From Tsukamurella sp. 8F (GTDB lineage: Bacteria > Actinomycetota > Actinomycetes > Mycobacteriales > Mycobacteriaceae), in the NCBI RefSeq assembly GCF_029167375.1, contig NZ_JARFTP010000027.1:1-56628 (forward strand): DNA of 56,628 bases. Direction: 5' to 3'. Under the pieces are notes generated by a model. That model did not search any database and was not told where the DNA came from. It saw nothing but the letters and a program-made list of their open reading frames with translations. Within the stretch, counting starts at the first letter, position 1, and each line of letters begins with the position of its first letter. The translations under genes and the position numbers were made by a program. Below are positions 1-10,899 of the stretch, piece by piece.

Positions 1-358
1 CGGCCGCCACCAGCGCGGCGGCCGCATCGGCCGAACCGCCTGCCATCCCCCCGGCGACAGGGATACCCTTCGCGATCGTCACGTCGACGTCCGCGCCGAC
101 GCCGTGGCGTTCCGCGAGGGCGCGCACCGCACGCGCCGCCAGGTTGGTCGCATCAGCGGGCACGTCGGCCGCGCCCTCGCCTCCCACGGCGACGGCCCCT
201 GCACCCGCCCGCAGTGTCACGTCGTCGTGCAGGGACAGGGACTGGAAGACCGTGGTGAGTTCGTGGTACCCGTCGGCCCGCAGGTCGCCGACAGCCAGGT
301 GGAGGTTCACCTTGGCGTATGCGCGAGCGCTCACGGGCTCGGGGACGACGGACAACAC
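1..358 (-). CDS. ispE: 4-diphosphocytidyl-2-C-methyl-D-erythritol kinase, N-terminal part (cut by window edge)
   Basis: IspE is a GHMP-fold kinase that phosphorylates CDP-methylerythritol in the MEP isoprenoid pathway in the cytosol. Only about the first 115 residues are in the window. The start region reads [15 protein letters not shown], followed by [10 protein letters not shown] (substrate pocket) and the GHMP ATP-binding loop [15 protein letters not shown], which are hallmarks of the family. The start is GTG at 358, or an in-frame GTG at 334. No strong Shine-Dalgarno site separates them; 358 gives an N-terminus of similar length to the mycobacterial protein. It lies downstream of ksgA on the same strand with a WYL regulator gene in between on the other strand. 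In mycobacteria ispE directly follows ksgA, so the regulator looks inserted. Confidence 0.95.
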   Translation of the reverse strand, partial: MLSVVPEPVSARAYAKVNLHLAVGDLRADGYHELTTVFQSLSLHDDVTLRAGAGAVAVGGEGAADVPADATNLAARAVRALAERHGVGADVDVTIAKGIPVAGGMAGGSADAAAALVAA

Positions 359-402
359 GTGAGCAGCCTACTTGGACCTTTGCGACATGGAAGACTGGCG
401 TC

Positions 403-1325
403 GTGCTCGACGCTTCCGCCCGCCTGCTCCAGCTGCTGTCCCTACTCCAGGTGCGGCGCGAGTGGTCGTCGGCCGACCTCGCCGGACGGCTCGACGTCAC
501 CGAGCGGACCGTGCGGCGCGATGTGGAGAAACTGCGCACTCTCGGCTATCCCGTGGATGCGACGCGCGGCGTCGGCGGCGGGTACCGGCTCGGGCGCGGC
601 GCCGAGATGCCGCCGCTCCTGCTCGACGATGCCGAGGCTCTCGCCGTGGCCGTCGCGCTACAGTCCGGCGCGGCGGTCGCGGGCCTAGACGAGGCTTCGG
701 CCAGTGCACTCGCGAAGCTGCGTCAGGTCATGCCGTCGCGGATCCGCCACCGCCTCGACGCGGTGCGCTTCTTCACGCCGGAGCGCCCCGACGACGGTGT
801 CGACGCCGACGTGCTGCGGGCCGTGGGCGGCGCGTGCCGCGCACACGAGCGACTGCGCTTCGACTACATCCGCAACGACGGTGCCGAGGGCCGCCGCGAG
901 TGCGAGCCGCATGCGGTGGTACGTCTCGGGAGGCGTTGGTACCTGGTTGGTTTCGACATAGCACGCGACGACTGGCGCACCTACCGCATCGATCGCATGC
1001 GGCCCGTGGTGCCGACGGGGCCGGGTTTCACGCCCCGCGAGCTGCCCGGCGGCTCCGGGGCCGCGGCGCACGTGCAGCGCTCCGTCGACCGGGCGTATCG
1101 GCAGGCGGCAGCGCGGATCGAGATCCTCGCACCGCTGGACGAGGTTGCCGAGATGGTCGACGACCGTTGGGGCGCAGTGGAATCCGGTGGCCCCGACTCA
1201 TGCGTGGTGACGGTATGGTCGGCATCTGTCGAGCGGATCGCTCATGCGCTGTGCTACTTCGGCCTGCCGTTCCGCGTACTCGAACCCGATGAGCTGCGCG
1301 TCGCATGCCACCAGATCGGCCGCCG

Positions 1326-1341
<16 letters not shown>
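403..1341 (+). CDS. WYL-domain transcriptional regulator (HTH_11 + WYL)
   Basis: This 312-residue DNA-binding regulator starts with an HTH_11 winged helix (residues about 3-55, including [21 protein letters not shown]). A WYL domain follows in the middle ([10 protein letters not shown] through [23 protein letters not shown]) and a WCX-type C-terminal region ends it. WYL domains are thought to sense nucleotide-like or other small ligands. The GTG start at 403 ([16 protein letters not shown]) matches the usual N-terminus; the frame is open upstream to 319 but that part overlaps ispE. It is divergent from ispE with about 45 bp between starts, so it may autoregulate there. Its 3' end overlaps the 3' end of ksgA by 16 bp. 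The target is unknown. Confidence 0.9.
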
Positions 1342-3781
<2,440 letters not shown>

Positions 3782-4618
3782 TCAGGACGTCACACCATAC
3801 ACTCGGCGGGCATTCTCCGTCGTAGCCGAAGCGAGATGTTCGGGTGTCATGCCGCGCAGGTCCGCAAGGAATCTGGCGGTGTACGGGACGCAATACGATT
3901 CATTGGGCGTGCCGCGGTAGGGATGAGGCGTCAGGAAGGGTGCGTCGGTCTCGACGAGGAGCTGCTCATCGGGCACCAGGCGCGCTGCCTCCTGCAGGTC
4001 CGTCGCATTATTGAACGTGACCGTGCCGGAGAAGCTGAGGACATACCCGCGGTCGACGCATTCACGCGCCATGGAGGCATCGCCGGAGAAGCAGTGGAAG
4101 ATCACCACCTCGGGTGCGCCGAACCGGTCGAGGTCGGCGAGAACGTCCGCGTCCGCGTCGCGATTGTGGATCATCAGGGGCTTGCCGAGGCGTTTCGCGA
4201 GGTCGATGTGCCAACCGAACGACGTGTGCTGCTGCTCGGGCGTCGCCACGTCGTCCCGCTTGCCCAGCCAGTACCAGTCCAGGCCCGTCTCGCCGATCGC
4301 CACGCATCGCGGGTCCGCTGCGAGCGACTCCAGTTCTTCGGCGACGCCGTCGGCCTCGAGCTCGTGCGCCGACGTCGGATGCAGCGCCACCGCAGCCGAC
4401 ACCCGGGTGTCCCACCCCGCGGCATCGATCACGAACCGGGCCTCGCCGATGTCGCAGGCGACCGTCACGATCCGCGCGACGCCCACGGATGCCGCGCGAT
4501 CGACGATCTCCCGCACCGCCTCGGGAGTCCGCGCGCCGCACGAATCCAAGTGCGTGTGCGCGTCCACGAGGCCCGGCAGCGGCTCCGGTAGCGGGGGCGG
4601 CGGCTTCCTCTTACCCAT
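3782..4618 (-). CDS. tatD: TatD-family metal-dependent hydrolase (DNase)
   Basis: This 278-residue TIM-barrel amidohydrolase-superfamily protein belongs to a family with 3'-5' exonuclease or general DNase activity that needs divalent metal. Metal-binding motifs are in order: DAHTHLD (His21, His23), GETGLDWYW, MIHNRDADADV, FHCFSG and ETDAPFLTP. The ATG at 4618 (MGKRKPPPPLPEP) gives the family length; the frame is open further upstream but that part overlaps the divergent phosphoesterase. In mycobacteria metG sits directly upstream of tatD. Here a phosphoesterase and two lipoproteins come between. rpfB follows on the same strand. Confidence 0.95.
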   Translation of the reverse strand: MGKRKPPPPLPEPLPGLVDAHTHLDSCGARTPEAVREIVDRAASVGVARIVTVACDIGEARFVIDAAGWDTRVSAAVALHPTSAHELEADGVAEELESLAADPRCVAIGETGLDWYWLGKRDDVATPEQQHTSFGWHIDLAKRLGKPLMIHNRDADADVLADLDRFGAPEVVIFHCFSGDASMARECVDRGYVLSFSGTVTFNNATDLQEAARLVPDEQLLVETDAPFLTPHPYRGTPNESYCVPYTARFLADLRGMTPEHLASATTENARRVYGVTS

Positions 4619-4625
4619 GTAGCCA

Positions 4626-6176
4626 GTGTTCCAAACCCGTTCACGCCGCCTCCCCTCGCCCGCCATCCACGCAGAGGACCTTGAGATGATGGAGACCCGC
4701 GACGACTTCTGCCCCGGTGCACCTGAGCATTCCGCCACCGTCGACGTTCTGCTGTCGGCCGTCCACCTGTCGGACCTGCACGTGTGCGACGCGCAGTCGC
4801 CCGCGCGGCTCGAGCTGCTGGACAGATTCGGGGATCCCGACGATCCGGCATACGACGCCGTCGGGCACGTCGGCTCGCACCGCCCGCAGGAGATCCTGAC
4901 GACACAGGTGGCCACCGCCATGGTGCAGGCCGTCAACGCGATCGCCGCCGGTCCCGCGACGGGCGCGGCGCCGTCGATCGCACTGTCGACCGGCGACAAC
5001 GTCGACAACGCTCAGCTCAACGAGTTGCAGTGGTATCTCGCAGTCCTCGACGGTGGCGAGGTCGCGCCGGACTCCGGCGATAGAGATCGGTTCGAAGGGG
5101 TCGCAGGGTCCGGCGACCCGCACTACTGGCAACCGGAGACCGGCGGCTGCCGGCCCACCTCGCTCTTCGGGCTCCCGACGGTGCCCGGCCTCCTCAGCGC
5201 CGCCCGGCGGCCGTTCCGTTCCCCGGGCCTGACGGTGCCGTGGCTGACGACGCATGGGAACCACGACAGGCTCGTGCAGGGCACGCTCGCGCTGCCCGAC
5301 GGGCTCGGCGCGTTCGCGACGGGTCCACTCAAGCCGGTCGGCTTCCCATCGGACTGGACAGCGGGCGAACGCGTGGCGTTCGCCCTGGCACTGGGCGACC
5401 GGCGCCGAACGACAGGCGGCACCGGCTCGCCCCCGCTCGGCGATCTCAGGCGCCTGCGGTCCGTACAGGTGACGCCCGACCTCTCGCGCCGATTCGTCTC
5501 GCGCCGAGAGTTCATCGAGATGCACGGGGACGGCCACGGCTTCACGGCCGGCAACCGCGAGTCGGGGAACGCGTATTACGCGCATCCCCTGGACGGTGCC
5601 GACGAGATCGTCTTCCTGGTCCTCGACACCGTCAACCCGCACGGCTACTGGCAGGGCTCGATCGACCACGAGCAGTTCGACTGGCTGCGCGCAGAGCTGA
5701 CCGCCGCCGACGATGCCGGGCGGTACGCCGTGGTCGCCTCGCACCATCCGGCGTCGGCGCTCACCAACGACCGCACATCGGACGAGCGCCGAGTCCTCGG
5801 CCCCGAAGTGCTGGCGGAGCTGACCGCGCACCCTTCCGCGGTGCTCTGGCTGAGTGGGCACACACACCGGCACGCCGTACAGGCACACCGCGGGCGCTTC
5901 CCGCTGTGGGAGGCCACGGCCGCGTCGCTGATCGACGCGCCGCAACAGGCGCGCACCGTCGAGGTCTCCCGCCGCGCCGACGGGCTGCTCGCGATCGACG
6001 TACGCGCGGTCGACCATCTCGGCGAAGCACCCTGGGGCGGTGGCACGGGTGATGTGCTCTCGCTCGCCGGCCTGTCTCGCGAGATCGCCGACCTCGACTG
6101 GCAGGAATCCGAGCCCCGACCGTCCGACGGCGAAGTGAACGCGACTCTGCTGCTGCCGGATCCGTTCGCGGGCTGA
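4626..6176 (+). CDS. Metallophosphoesterase (TIGR03767-type)
   Basis: A calcineurin-like phosphoesterase of up to 516 residues. Dinuclear metal-site motifs appear in order: SDLHVCD, STGDNVDNAQ, THGNHDR, ASHHPAS and LSGHTHRHAV. The surrounding sequence (DAQSPARLELLD, RPQEILTTQVA, NELQWYLAVLDGG) matches my memory of the actinobacterial TIGR03767 family. The substrate is unknown. The N-terminus is uncertain: GTG at 4626 lies only 7 bp from the divergent tatD start, whereas ATG at 4686 (MMETRDDF) would leave a promoter-sized gap. No signal peptide is visible with either start, although some relatives are secreted. It interrupts the otherwise conserved metG-tatD order. Confidence 0.85.
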   Translation: MFQTRSRRLPSPAIHAEDLEMMETRDDFCPGAPEHSATVDVLLSAVHLSDLHVCDAQSPARLELLDRFGDPDDPAYDAVGHVGSHRPQEILTTQVATAMVQAVNAIAAGPATGAAPSIALSTGDNVDNAQLNELQWYLAVLDGGEVAPDSGDRDRFEGVAGSGDPHYWQPETGGCRPTSLFGLPTVPGLLSAARRPFRSPGLTVPWLTTHGNHDRLVQGTLALPDGLGAFATGPLKPVGFPSDWTAGERVAFALALGDRRRTTGGTGSPPLGDLRRLRSVQVTPDLSRRFVSRREFIEMHGDGHGFTAGNRESGNAYYAHPLDGADEIVFLVLDTVNPHGYWQGSIDHEQFDWLRAELTAADDAGRYAVVASHHPASALTNDRTSDERRVLGPEVLAELTAHPSAVLWLSGHTHRHAVQAHRGRFPLWEATAASLIDAPQQARTVEVSRRADGLLAIDVRAVDHLGEAPWGGGTGDVLSLAGLSREIADLDWQESEPRPSDGEVNATLLLPDPFAG

Positions 6177-6255
6177 CACGCCGCACGCGCACGGGTAGGT
6201 TCACGCGGTGACCGATTCCGCGCCACCCGCGATGCTCTGCCAGAAGGGACGACCG

Positions 6256-7425
6256 ATGAGGAATGCCACGGCGGCGACATTGGCCTCGGTCGCGACGGCG
6301 GCGTTGCTCGCCGGCTGCTCCACCACCGTCACGGGGACGGCGACCGGCATCTCCGGGGCCGTGGGACATGGACCGGGAGCCTCGGCCGCGATACCGTCCG
6401 GCCTGCAGACCGGGAACTATCCGACGACGCCCCGCACGATCCCGGCCAACTCGAGCAACTCGGCCTGGGTGGCGGAGGGCAACCGGATGGGCGATGCGCT
6501 GATCCAGGTCAACGAGGTCGACCCACGCATGACCATCGGCGGGGCGGCCCTGCGTTCCTTCCCGGTACTCCGCGGCATGCAACTCAGTGAGCGCGTGCCC
6601 GACGACACGGCGTCGGCCTTCAGCAGCGCCTCGATGCGGGTCGGAATGACGACCACGCGCGGCGACCGCCTGGAGAACCCGACGGTCGCGGTGCGGATCG
6701 GCCTGTACCGCTTCGGCACCGACGCGGACGCGAAGAAGGCGGTCGACAGCATCAAGTCCGACAGCGCGGGCAAGCGGCAGATCCCCATCGCTTCGGCGCC
6801 GGGAGGCATCGCGACGGAGTTCAAGCCGGGCACCGTCGACAGCTATCTCGCGCGCGGACCCATCGTCATCAATGTGAGCGGTACCGGACCGACGACCGCC
6901 GCGGCGACCGGCTTCGTCGATAAGGCGTTCAAGCTGGAGATCCCCAAGCTGGACTCGTTCAAGCCGACTCCGGCGGCCGAGGTGAGCGGCCTACCGGCCG
7001 ACGAGGACGGGATCATGTCCCGAACCCTGCCGTACGACTCCACCGAGGATCCGAATCCCGAACTGAGCCAGGGGTATCTGTCGTATACGGGACTACTGCA
7101 CCGGATCCAGGACATCTCGACGGCCGATCGCTACCAGCGCGCGGGAGTCGACCTCGTCGGCCAGGCCGGTAGCGTCGTCTACCGCACCCGCGACGCGGGA
7201 GCCGCGAAGGACTTCGCGAAGGGCTTCTATTCCTCGGACAAGTACTCCCCGGCATCGGTACCGAAGCAGCCCGCCATGAGGTGCGCCCGTGAGACGAGCG
7301 CGTCCAGCAGCTACGTCTGCGTGGTCGTGGTGCAGCGATACGTGGCGACCGTGCTCGCCGATTCGCTGCCGGACGCGCAGAAGAAGGCCGCCGCCCAGTG
7401 GGTGATCCTCACGAAGGCGGGTTGA
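6256..7425 (+). CDS. Lipoprotein, first of a tandem paralogous pair (DUF7373-like)
   Basis: This 389-residue predicted secreted lipoprotein has a short charged N-terminus, a hydrophobic core and the lipobox LLAGC with Cys21 as the lipidation site. The ATG at 6256 has an AAGGGA-type ribosome site about 8 nt upstream; earlier in-frame starts lack a signal peptide. The mature part has a conserved GNYPTTPR, AWVAEGNRMGDALIQVNE, VPDDT and IVINVSGTGPTT pattern shared closely with the next gene. I tentatively place both in the DUF7373 lipoprotein family of Mycobacteriales. Function is unknown. The pair most likely arose by tandem duplication. Confidence 0.85.
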   Translation: MRNATAATLASVATAALLAGCSTTVTGTATGISGAVGHGPGASAAIPSGLQTGNYPTTPRTIPANSSNSAWVAEGNRMGDALIQVNEVDPRMTIGGAALRSFPVLRGMQLSERVPDDTASAFSSASMRVGMTTTRGDRLENPTVAVRIGLYRFGTDADAKKAVDSIKSDSAGKRQIPIASAPGGIATEFKPGTVDSYLARGPIVINVSGTGPTTAAATGFVDKAFKLEIPKLDSFKPTPAAEVSGLPADEDGIMSRTLPYDSTEDPNPELSQGYLSYTGLLHRIQDISTADRYQRAGVDLVGQAGSVVYRTRDAGAAKDFAKGFYSSDKYSPASVPKQPAMRCARETSASSSYVCVVVVQRYVATVLADSLPDAQKKAAAQWVILTKAG

Positions 7426-7489
7426 CCGGGCGCCGTCGGGCAAACCCTCGTTAACCATCGGGCAAGCGCGCCCGCGCAGGATGCCCGAC

Positions 7490-8662
7490 ATGAGAAGAAG
7501 CCTCGGCCTCCCGGCCCTCATCCTGTCCGTCGCCGCTGCGACGGCCCTCGCCGCCTGCAGCACCGAGACCGCAGGCACCGCCACAGGATCGTCCGGCCAC
7601 AAGTCCGGCTCCACCGCCTCGATCCCTGCGGGCCTCGACACCGGCTCCTACCCGACGACACCGCGTGCGATCCCGGCTTTCAGCAGTGACCAGGCCTGGG
7701 TCGCCGAGGGCAACCGGATGGGTGATGCACTGATCCAGGTGAACGAGATCGACTCTCGCATGACGCTGGGCGGCGCCGGGCTGCGTTCCTTCCCAGTGCT
7801 TTCCGGGATACAGCTCAGCAGCCGTGTCCCCGACGACACGTCCCTCGTCTTCGAGGCCAACGGGATGAAGGTCGGAATGACGACCACCCGCGGCGATTCG
7901 ATGGACTCGCCGACGGTCGCGACCCGGATCGGGCTCTATCGGTTTCCGACCGACGCCGCCGCGCAGAAAGCCGTCACCCAGATCCGCGCAAAAGTGTCCG
8001 GTAAGGAGCAGGTCTCGATTTCCAGCGCCCCGGGGGCGGTCGCCACGGAGTTCAAACCAGGCACCGTAGACAGCTATCTGGCGCAGGGGCCGATCGTCGT
8101 CAACGTCAGCGGTACCGGTCCGACCACGTCGGACGCCGCCGGGTTCGTGACCAAGGCATACCAGCTCGAGATACCCCGGCTGAAATCGTTCACGCCGACT
8201 CCGGTCGCCGAGGTGACCAAGCTGCCGTCGGACAGGGACGGGATCATGTCGCGGATCCTCGGATTGAAGCAGTCGTCGTCCACATCCGTCGGAACGGAGC
8301 TGGCCACCGGCTACCTCTCGCAGACCGGCCTGTTCCACCGCATCAAAGACATCTCCAAGAAGGGGATCTACGTCACGGCGGGCGTCGACCTGGTCGGTCA
8401 ATCCGACGGCGTCGTCTACCGCACCCGCGACGCCGGTGCCGCGAAGCAGTTCCTCACCGACCTGTACGCCATCGGCGACAAGAAGCCGGCCGACGCCGCT
8501 CCGGGCGTCCCCGGCATGAAATGCGTCCGCGACTACGACGCGACTCTGCTTCGATGCGGTGTCGCGGTGGGCCGCTACGTCGCCGACCTGACCGCGAGTT
8601 CGATCGGGGATGCACGCCAGAAGGCCTCCGCCGAGTACGCACTGCTGACCGAGGCGGGGTGA
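7490..8662 (+). CDS. Lipoprotein, second of a tandem paralogous pair (DUF7373-like)
   Basis: A 390-residue lipoprotein with the lipobox ALAAC (Cys23). ATG at 7490 is preferred over ATG at 7481 because AGGA lies 8 nt upstream of it. It aligns along its whole length with the preceding gene: the blocks GSYPTTPRAIPA, AWVAEGNRMGDALIQVNE, VGMTTTRGD, TEFKPGTVDSYLA and YRTRDAGAAK are nearly identical, while linkers differ. The two C-terminal Cys residues around MKCVRDYD and LRCGVAVGRYVA probably form a disulfide, as in the paralogue. The gap to the first copy is 64 bp, so the two may be co-transcribed. Function is unknown. Confidence 0.85.
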   Translation: MRRSLGLPALILSVAAATALAACSTETAGTATGSSGHKSGSTASIPAGLDTGSYPTTPRAIPAFSSDQAWVAEGNRMGDALIQVNEIDSRMTLGGAGLRSFPVLSGIQLSSRVPDDTSLVFEANGMKVGMTTTRGDSMDSPTVATRIGLYRFPTDAAAQKAVTQIRAKVSGKEQVSISSAPGAVATEFKPGTVDSYLAQGPIVVNVSGTGPTTSDAAGFVTKAYQLEIPRLKSFTPTPVAEVTKLPSDRDGIMSRILGLKQSSSTSVGTELATGYLSQTGLFHRIKDISKKGIYVTAGVDLVGQSDGVVYRTRDAGAAKQFLTDLYAIGDKKPADAAPGVPGMKCVRDYDATLLRCGVAVGRYVADLTASSIGDARQKASAEYALLTEAG

Positions 8663-8765
8663 GTCCGACACGCTTTCCGGCGCGTCGTCGAGGTGCGGAA
8701 CCTGGATTCGTGGCGGAGGTATTGCCTAGGGCCTTCCGGGCTCCACCGATAAGCTGGCCCCCATC

Positions 8766-10310
8766 ATGGGCTCAGACAAGACCTTCTACATCACGACGGC
8801 GATCGCATACCCCAACGGTGCGCCGCATATCGGGCACGCCTACGAGTACATCGCGACGGACACCATCGCACGATTCAAGCGCCTCGACGGGTTCGACGTC
8901 TTCTACCTGACCGGGACCGACGAGCACGGCCTGAAGATGCAGCAGACCGCGGCGAAGGAGGGCATCGAGACCAAGGCTCTCGCGGATCGCAACGCCGCCG
9001 CCTTCGAGGCGATGCAGCGCGCGGTCGGCGCCACGTTCGACCGGTTCATCCGCACCACCGATCTCGACCACTACGCCGCCTCGCAGGCGATCTGGAAGAA
9101 GATGGCCGCGCGCGGCGACATCTACCTGGACACGTTCGCGGGCTGGTACTCGGTACGCGACGAGGCCTACTACGCCGAGAACGAGACGACGCTCCTCGAG
9201 GACGGCACCCGGGCAGCCATCGCGACCGGAACGCCGGTCGAGTGGACCGAGGAGGCCTCCTACTTCTTCCGCCTCTCCGCCTACCAGGACAGACTGCTGA
9301 AGCTGTTCGAGGAGAACCCCGGCTACCTGGAGCCGGCGACCCGCCGCAACGAGGTCGTCAGCTTCATCAAGAGCGGTCTCAAGGACCTGTCGATCAGCCG
9401 CACCACGTTCGACTGGGGCGTACCGGTACCCGGCGACGACGACCACGTGATGTACGTCTGGGTCGACGCACTCACCAACTACCTGACCGGCGCCGGCTAC
9501 CCTGACACCGAGTCGGAGCGCTTCGGCAGATATTGGCCGCCGAACCTGCAGATGATCGGCAAGGACATCATCCGCTTCCACGCGGTCTACTGGCCCGCGT
9601 TCCTCATGAGTGCGGGCATCGAGCTGCCCGAGCGCGTGTTCGCCCACGGCTTCCTGTTCAACAGGGGCGAGAAGATGAGCAAGTCGGTCGGCAACGTCGT
9701 CGACCCCTACGCGCTCATCGAGGCCTACGGCCTCGACGCTGTGCGCTACTTCCTGCTGCGGGAGGTGAGTTTCGGCCAGGACGGCAGCTACAGCCACGAG
9801 GCGATCGTCGGCCGCATCAACGCGGACCTCGCCAACGAGCTGGGCAACCTGGCGCAGCGCTCGCTGTCGATGATCAACAAGAACTGCCACGGCACGGTCC
9901 CGGAGCCGGGCGAGTTCACGCCCGACGACGACGCCCTGCTCGCCAAGGCCTCGGGCCTCATCGACACCGTGCGCGGACACATCGACGAGCAGGCCCTGCA
10001 CCTCTACCTCGAGGCGGTCTGGGAGGTGCTCGCCGATACGAACCGGTACTTCTCCGCGCAGGAACCGTGGAAGCTCAAGGCCAGCGACCCGAAGCGGATG
10101 GCGACGGTGCTGTACGTGACCGCCGAGGTGGTGCGCAAGGTCGCCCTGCTGGTTCAGCCGGTGATGCCGACGTCGGCCGAAGAACTGCTCACCCTGCTCG
10201 AACAGCCCGAGGAGGCCCGTACGTTCGCCGAACTCGCCGACGCGCTCGTACCGGGGACGCCGCTGCCGAAACCGCAGGGCGTGTTCCCCCGGTATGTCGA
10301 GCCCGAGTAG
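8766..10310 (+). CDS. metG: Methionyl-tRNA synthetase
   Basis: A 514-residue class I aminoacyl-tRNA synthetase that charges tRNA-Met in the cytosol. The HIGH motif is at residues 21-24 ([11 protein letters not shown]) and KMSKS at 303-307 ([10 protein letters not shown]). The [15 protein letters not shown] and [17 protein letters not shown] segments are diagnostic of MetRS. The protein ends soon after the anticodon-binding helical domain, so it is the short form without the C-terminal tRNA-binding domain, as in mycobacteria. ATG at 8766 agrees with the family N-terminus ([15 protein letters not shown]). It is convergent with the LppP-like gene (33-bp gap). Confidence 0.97.
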   Translation: MGSDKTFYITTAIAYPNGAPHIGHAYEYIATDTIARFKRLDGFDVFYLTGTDEHGLKMQQTAAKEGIETKALADRNAAAFEAMQRAVGATFDRFIRTTDLDHYAASQAIWKKMAARGDIYLDTFAGWYSVRDEAYYAENETTLLEDGTRAAIATGTPVEWTEEASYFFRLSAYQDRLLKLFEENPGYLEPATRRNEVVSFIKSGLKDLSISRTTFDWGVPVPGDDDHVMYVWVDALTNYLTGAGYPDTESERFGRYWPPNLQMIGKDIIRFHAVYWPAFLMSAGIELPERVFAHGFLFNRGEKMSKSVGNVVDPYALIEAYGLDAVRYFLLREVSFGQDGSYSHEAIVGRINADLANELGNLAQRSLSMINKNCHGTVPEPGEFTPDDDALLAKASGLIDTVRGHIDEQALHLYLEAVWEVLADTNRYFSAQEPWKLKASDPKRMATVLYVTAEVVRKVALLVQPVMPTSAEELLTLLEQPEEARTFAELADALVPGTPLPKPQGVFPRYVEPE

Positions 10311-10343
10311 CCCCCGCCGGTCGCGGAGGGAGCGGGTCGCACG

Positions 10344-10829
10344 TCACCGCTGGGTCACCTGCGGCGGGATCGGGTCGATCGGGTGCACCGGGCCCTGCGG
10401 GCCGGACACGTAGCGGACGTCGGCGTGACCCTGCGGGTCTGCGTTGGGCTCGTCGCCGGCGATCCACCGGAACCGCACGGTCACCTGATCGGGGGCGGCA
10501 CTGTCCACGACTGTCGTGAACCCCGTGCGCGGCGTCGCCACCGAGGAGTACTTCATGTGGTCGAAGAACAGCACCTGCGTCGGCGAGCTGCCGGTCGAGC
10601 CCTGCGGGAAGACCTGGATCCAGTTGAGGGTGCAGTCCTTCGACGCCCCGTGTGCCGTGACCACCCAGGCGCGATCCGGAAACGCGCGCGGCAGGCTGTT
10701 CACGGCATCGGCGACCCGGTCGGACGGAAGCTGAGGACAGCTCGACGGCGTCGCCGTGGCGGTGGCGGGCAGTGCCGCGACACCCGCGGCGACCAGCGCG
10801 GGGGCGAGCAGGGCGGATCGGATTCGCAT
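10344..10829 (-). CDS. Secreted LppP/LprE-family protein
   Basis: A 161-residue exported protein with a classical signal peptide (MRIRSALLAPALVAAGVAALP, cleavage near ATA-TPS) and no clear lipobox. The mature part matches the LppP/LprE family pattern: CPQLPSDRVADAVNSLP, CTLNWIQVFPQGS, GSSPTQVLFFDHMKY and VRFRWIAGD. Two conserved Cys residues may pair. ATG at 10829 has GGAG about 6 nt upstream. A strong inverted repeat (10843-10884) lies immediately upstream of its ribosome site and just after the acyl-CoA ligase stop on the same strand, so read-through from the ligase is probably controlled there. Function is unknown. Confidence 0.85.
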   Translation of the reverse strand: MRIRSALLAPALVAAGVAALPATATATPSSCPQLPSDRVADAVNSLPRAFPDRAWVVTAHGASKDCTLNWIQVFPQGSTGSSPTQVLFFDHMKYSSVATPRTGFTTVVDSAAPDQVTVRFRWIAGDEPNADPQGHADVRYVSGPQGPVHPIDPIPPQVTQR

Positions 10830-10842
10830 GTTCGGCTCCTTT

Positions 10843-10884
10843 GCTTCTTCTATCGATGTCTCCTGATACATCGATAGAGGAAGC
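10843..10884. repeat. 17-bp inverted repeat, 8-bp spacer (terminator or operator)
   Basis: Arms 10843-10859 and 10868-10884 pair at 16 of 17 positions; the exception is T10848/G10879. The inner arm is TCTATCGATGT and its exact complement. It lies 16 nt after the ligase stop and directly upstream of the lppP-like ribosome site on the minus strand. There is no U-tract. It could terminate ligase transcripts or act as an operator or attenuator for the lppP-like gene. Confidence 0.8.
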
Positions 10885-10899
10885 GGTCGCTGTTACCCG

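Noticed and set aside
10843-10884. Considered as an insertion-sequence terminal repeat
   Set aside because: No transposase, no target-site duplication and the arms are only 8 bp apart.
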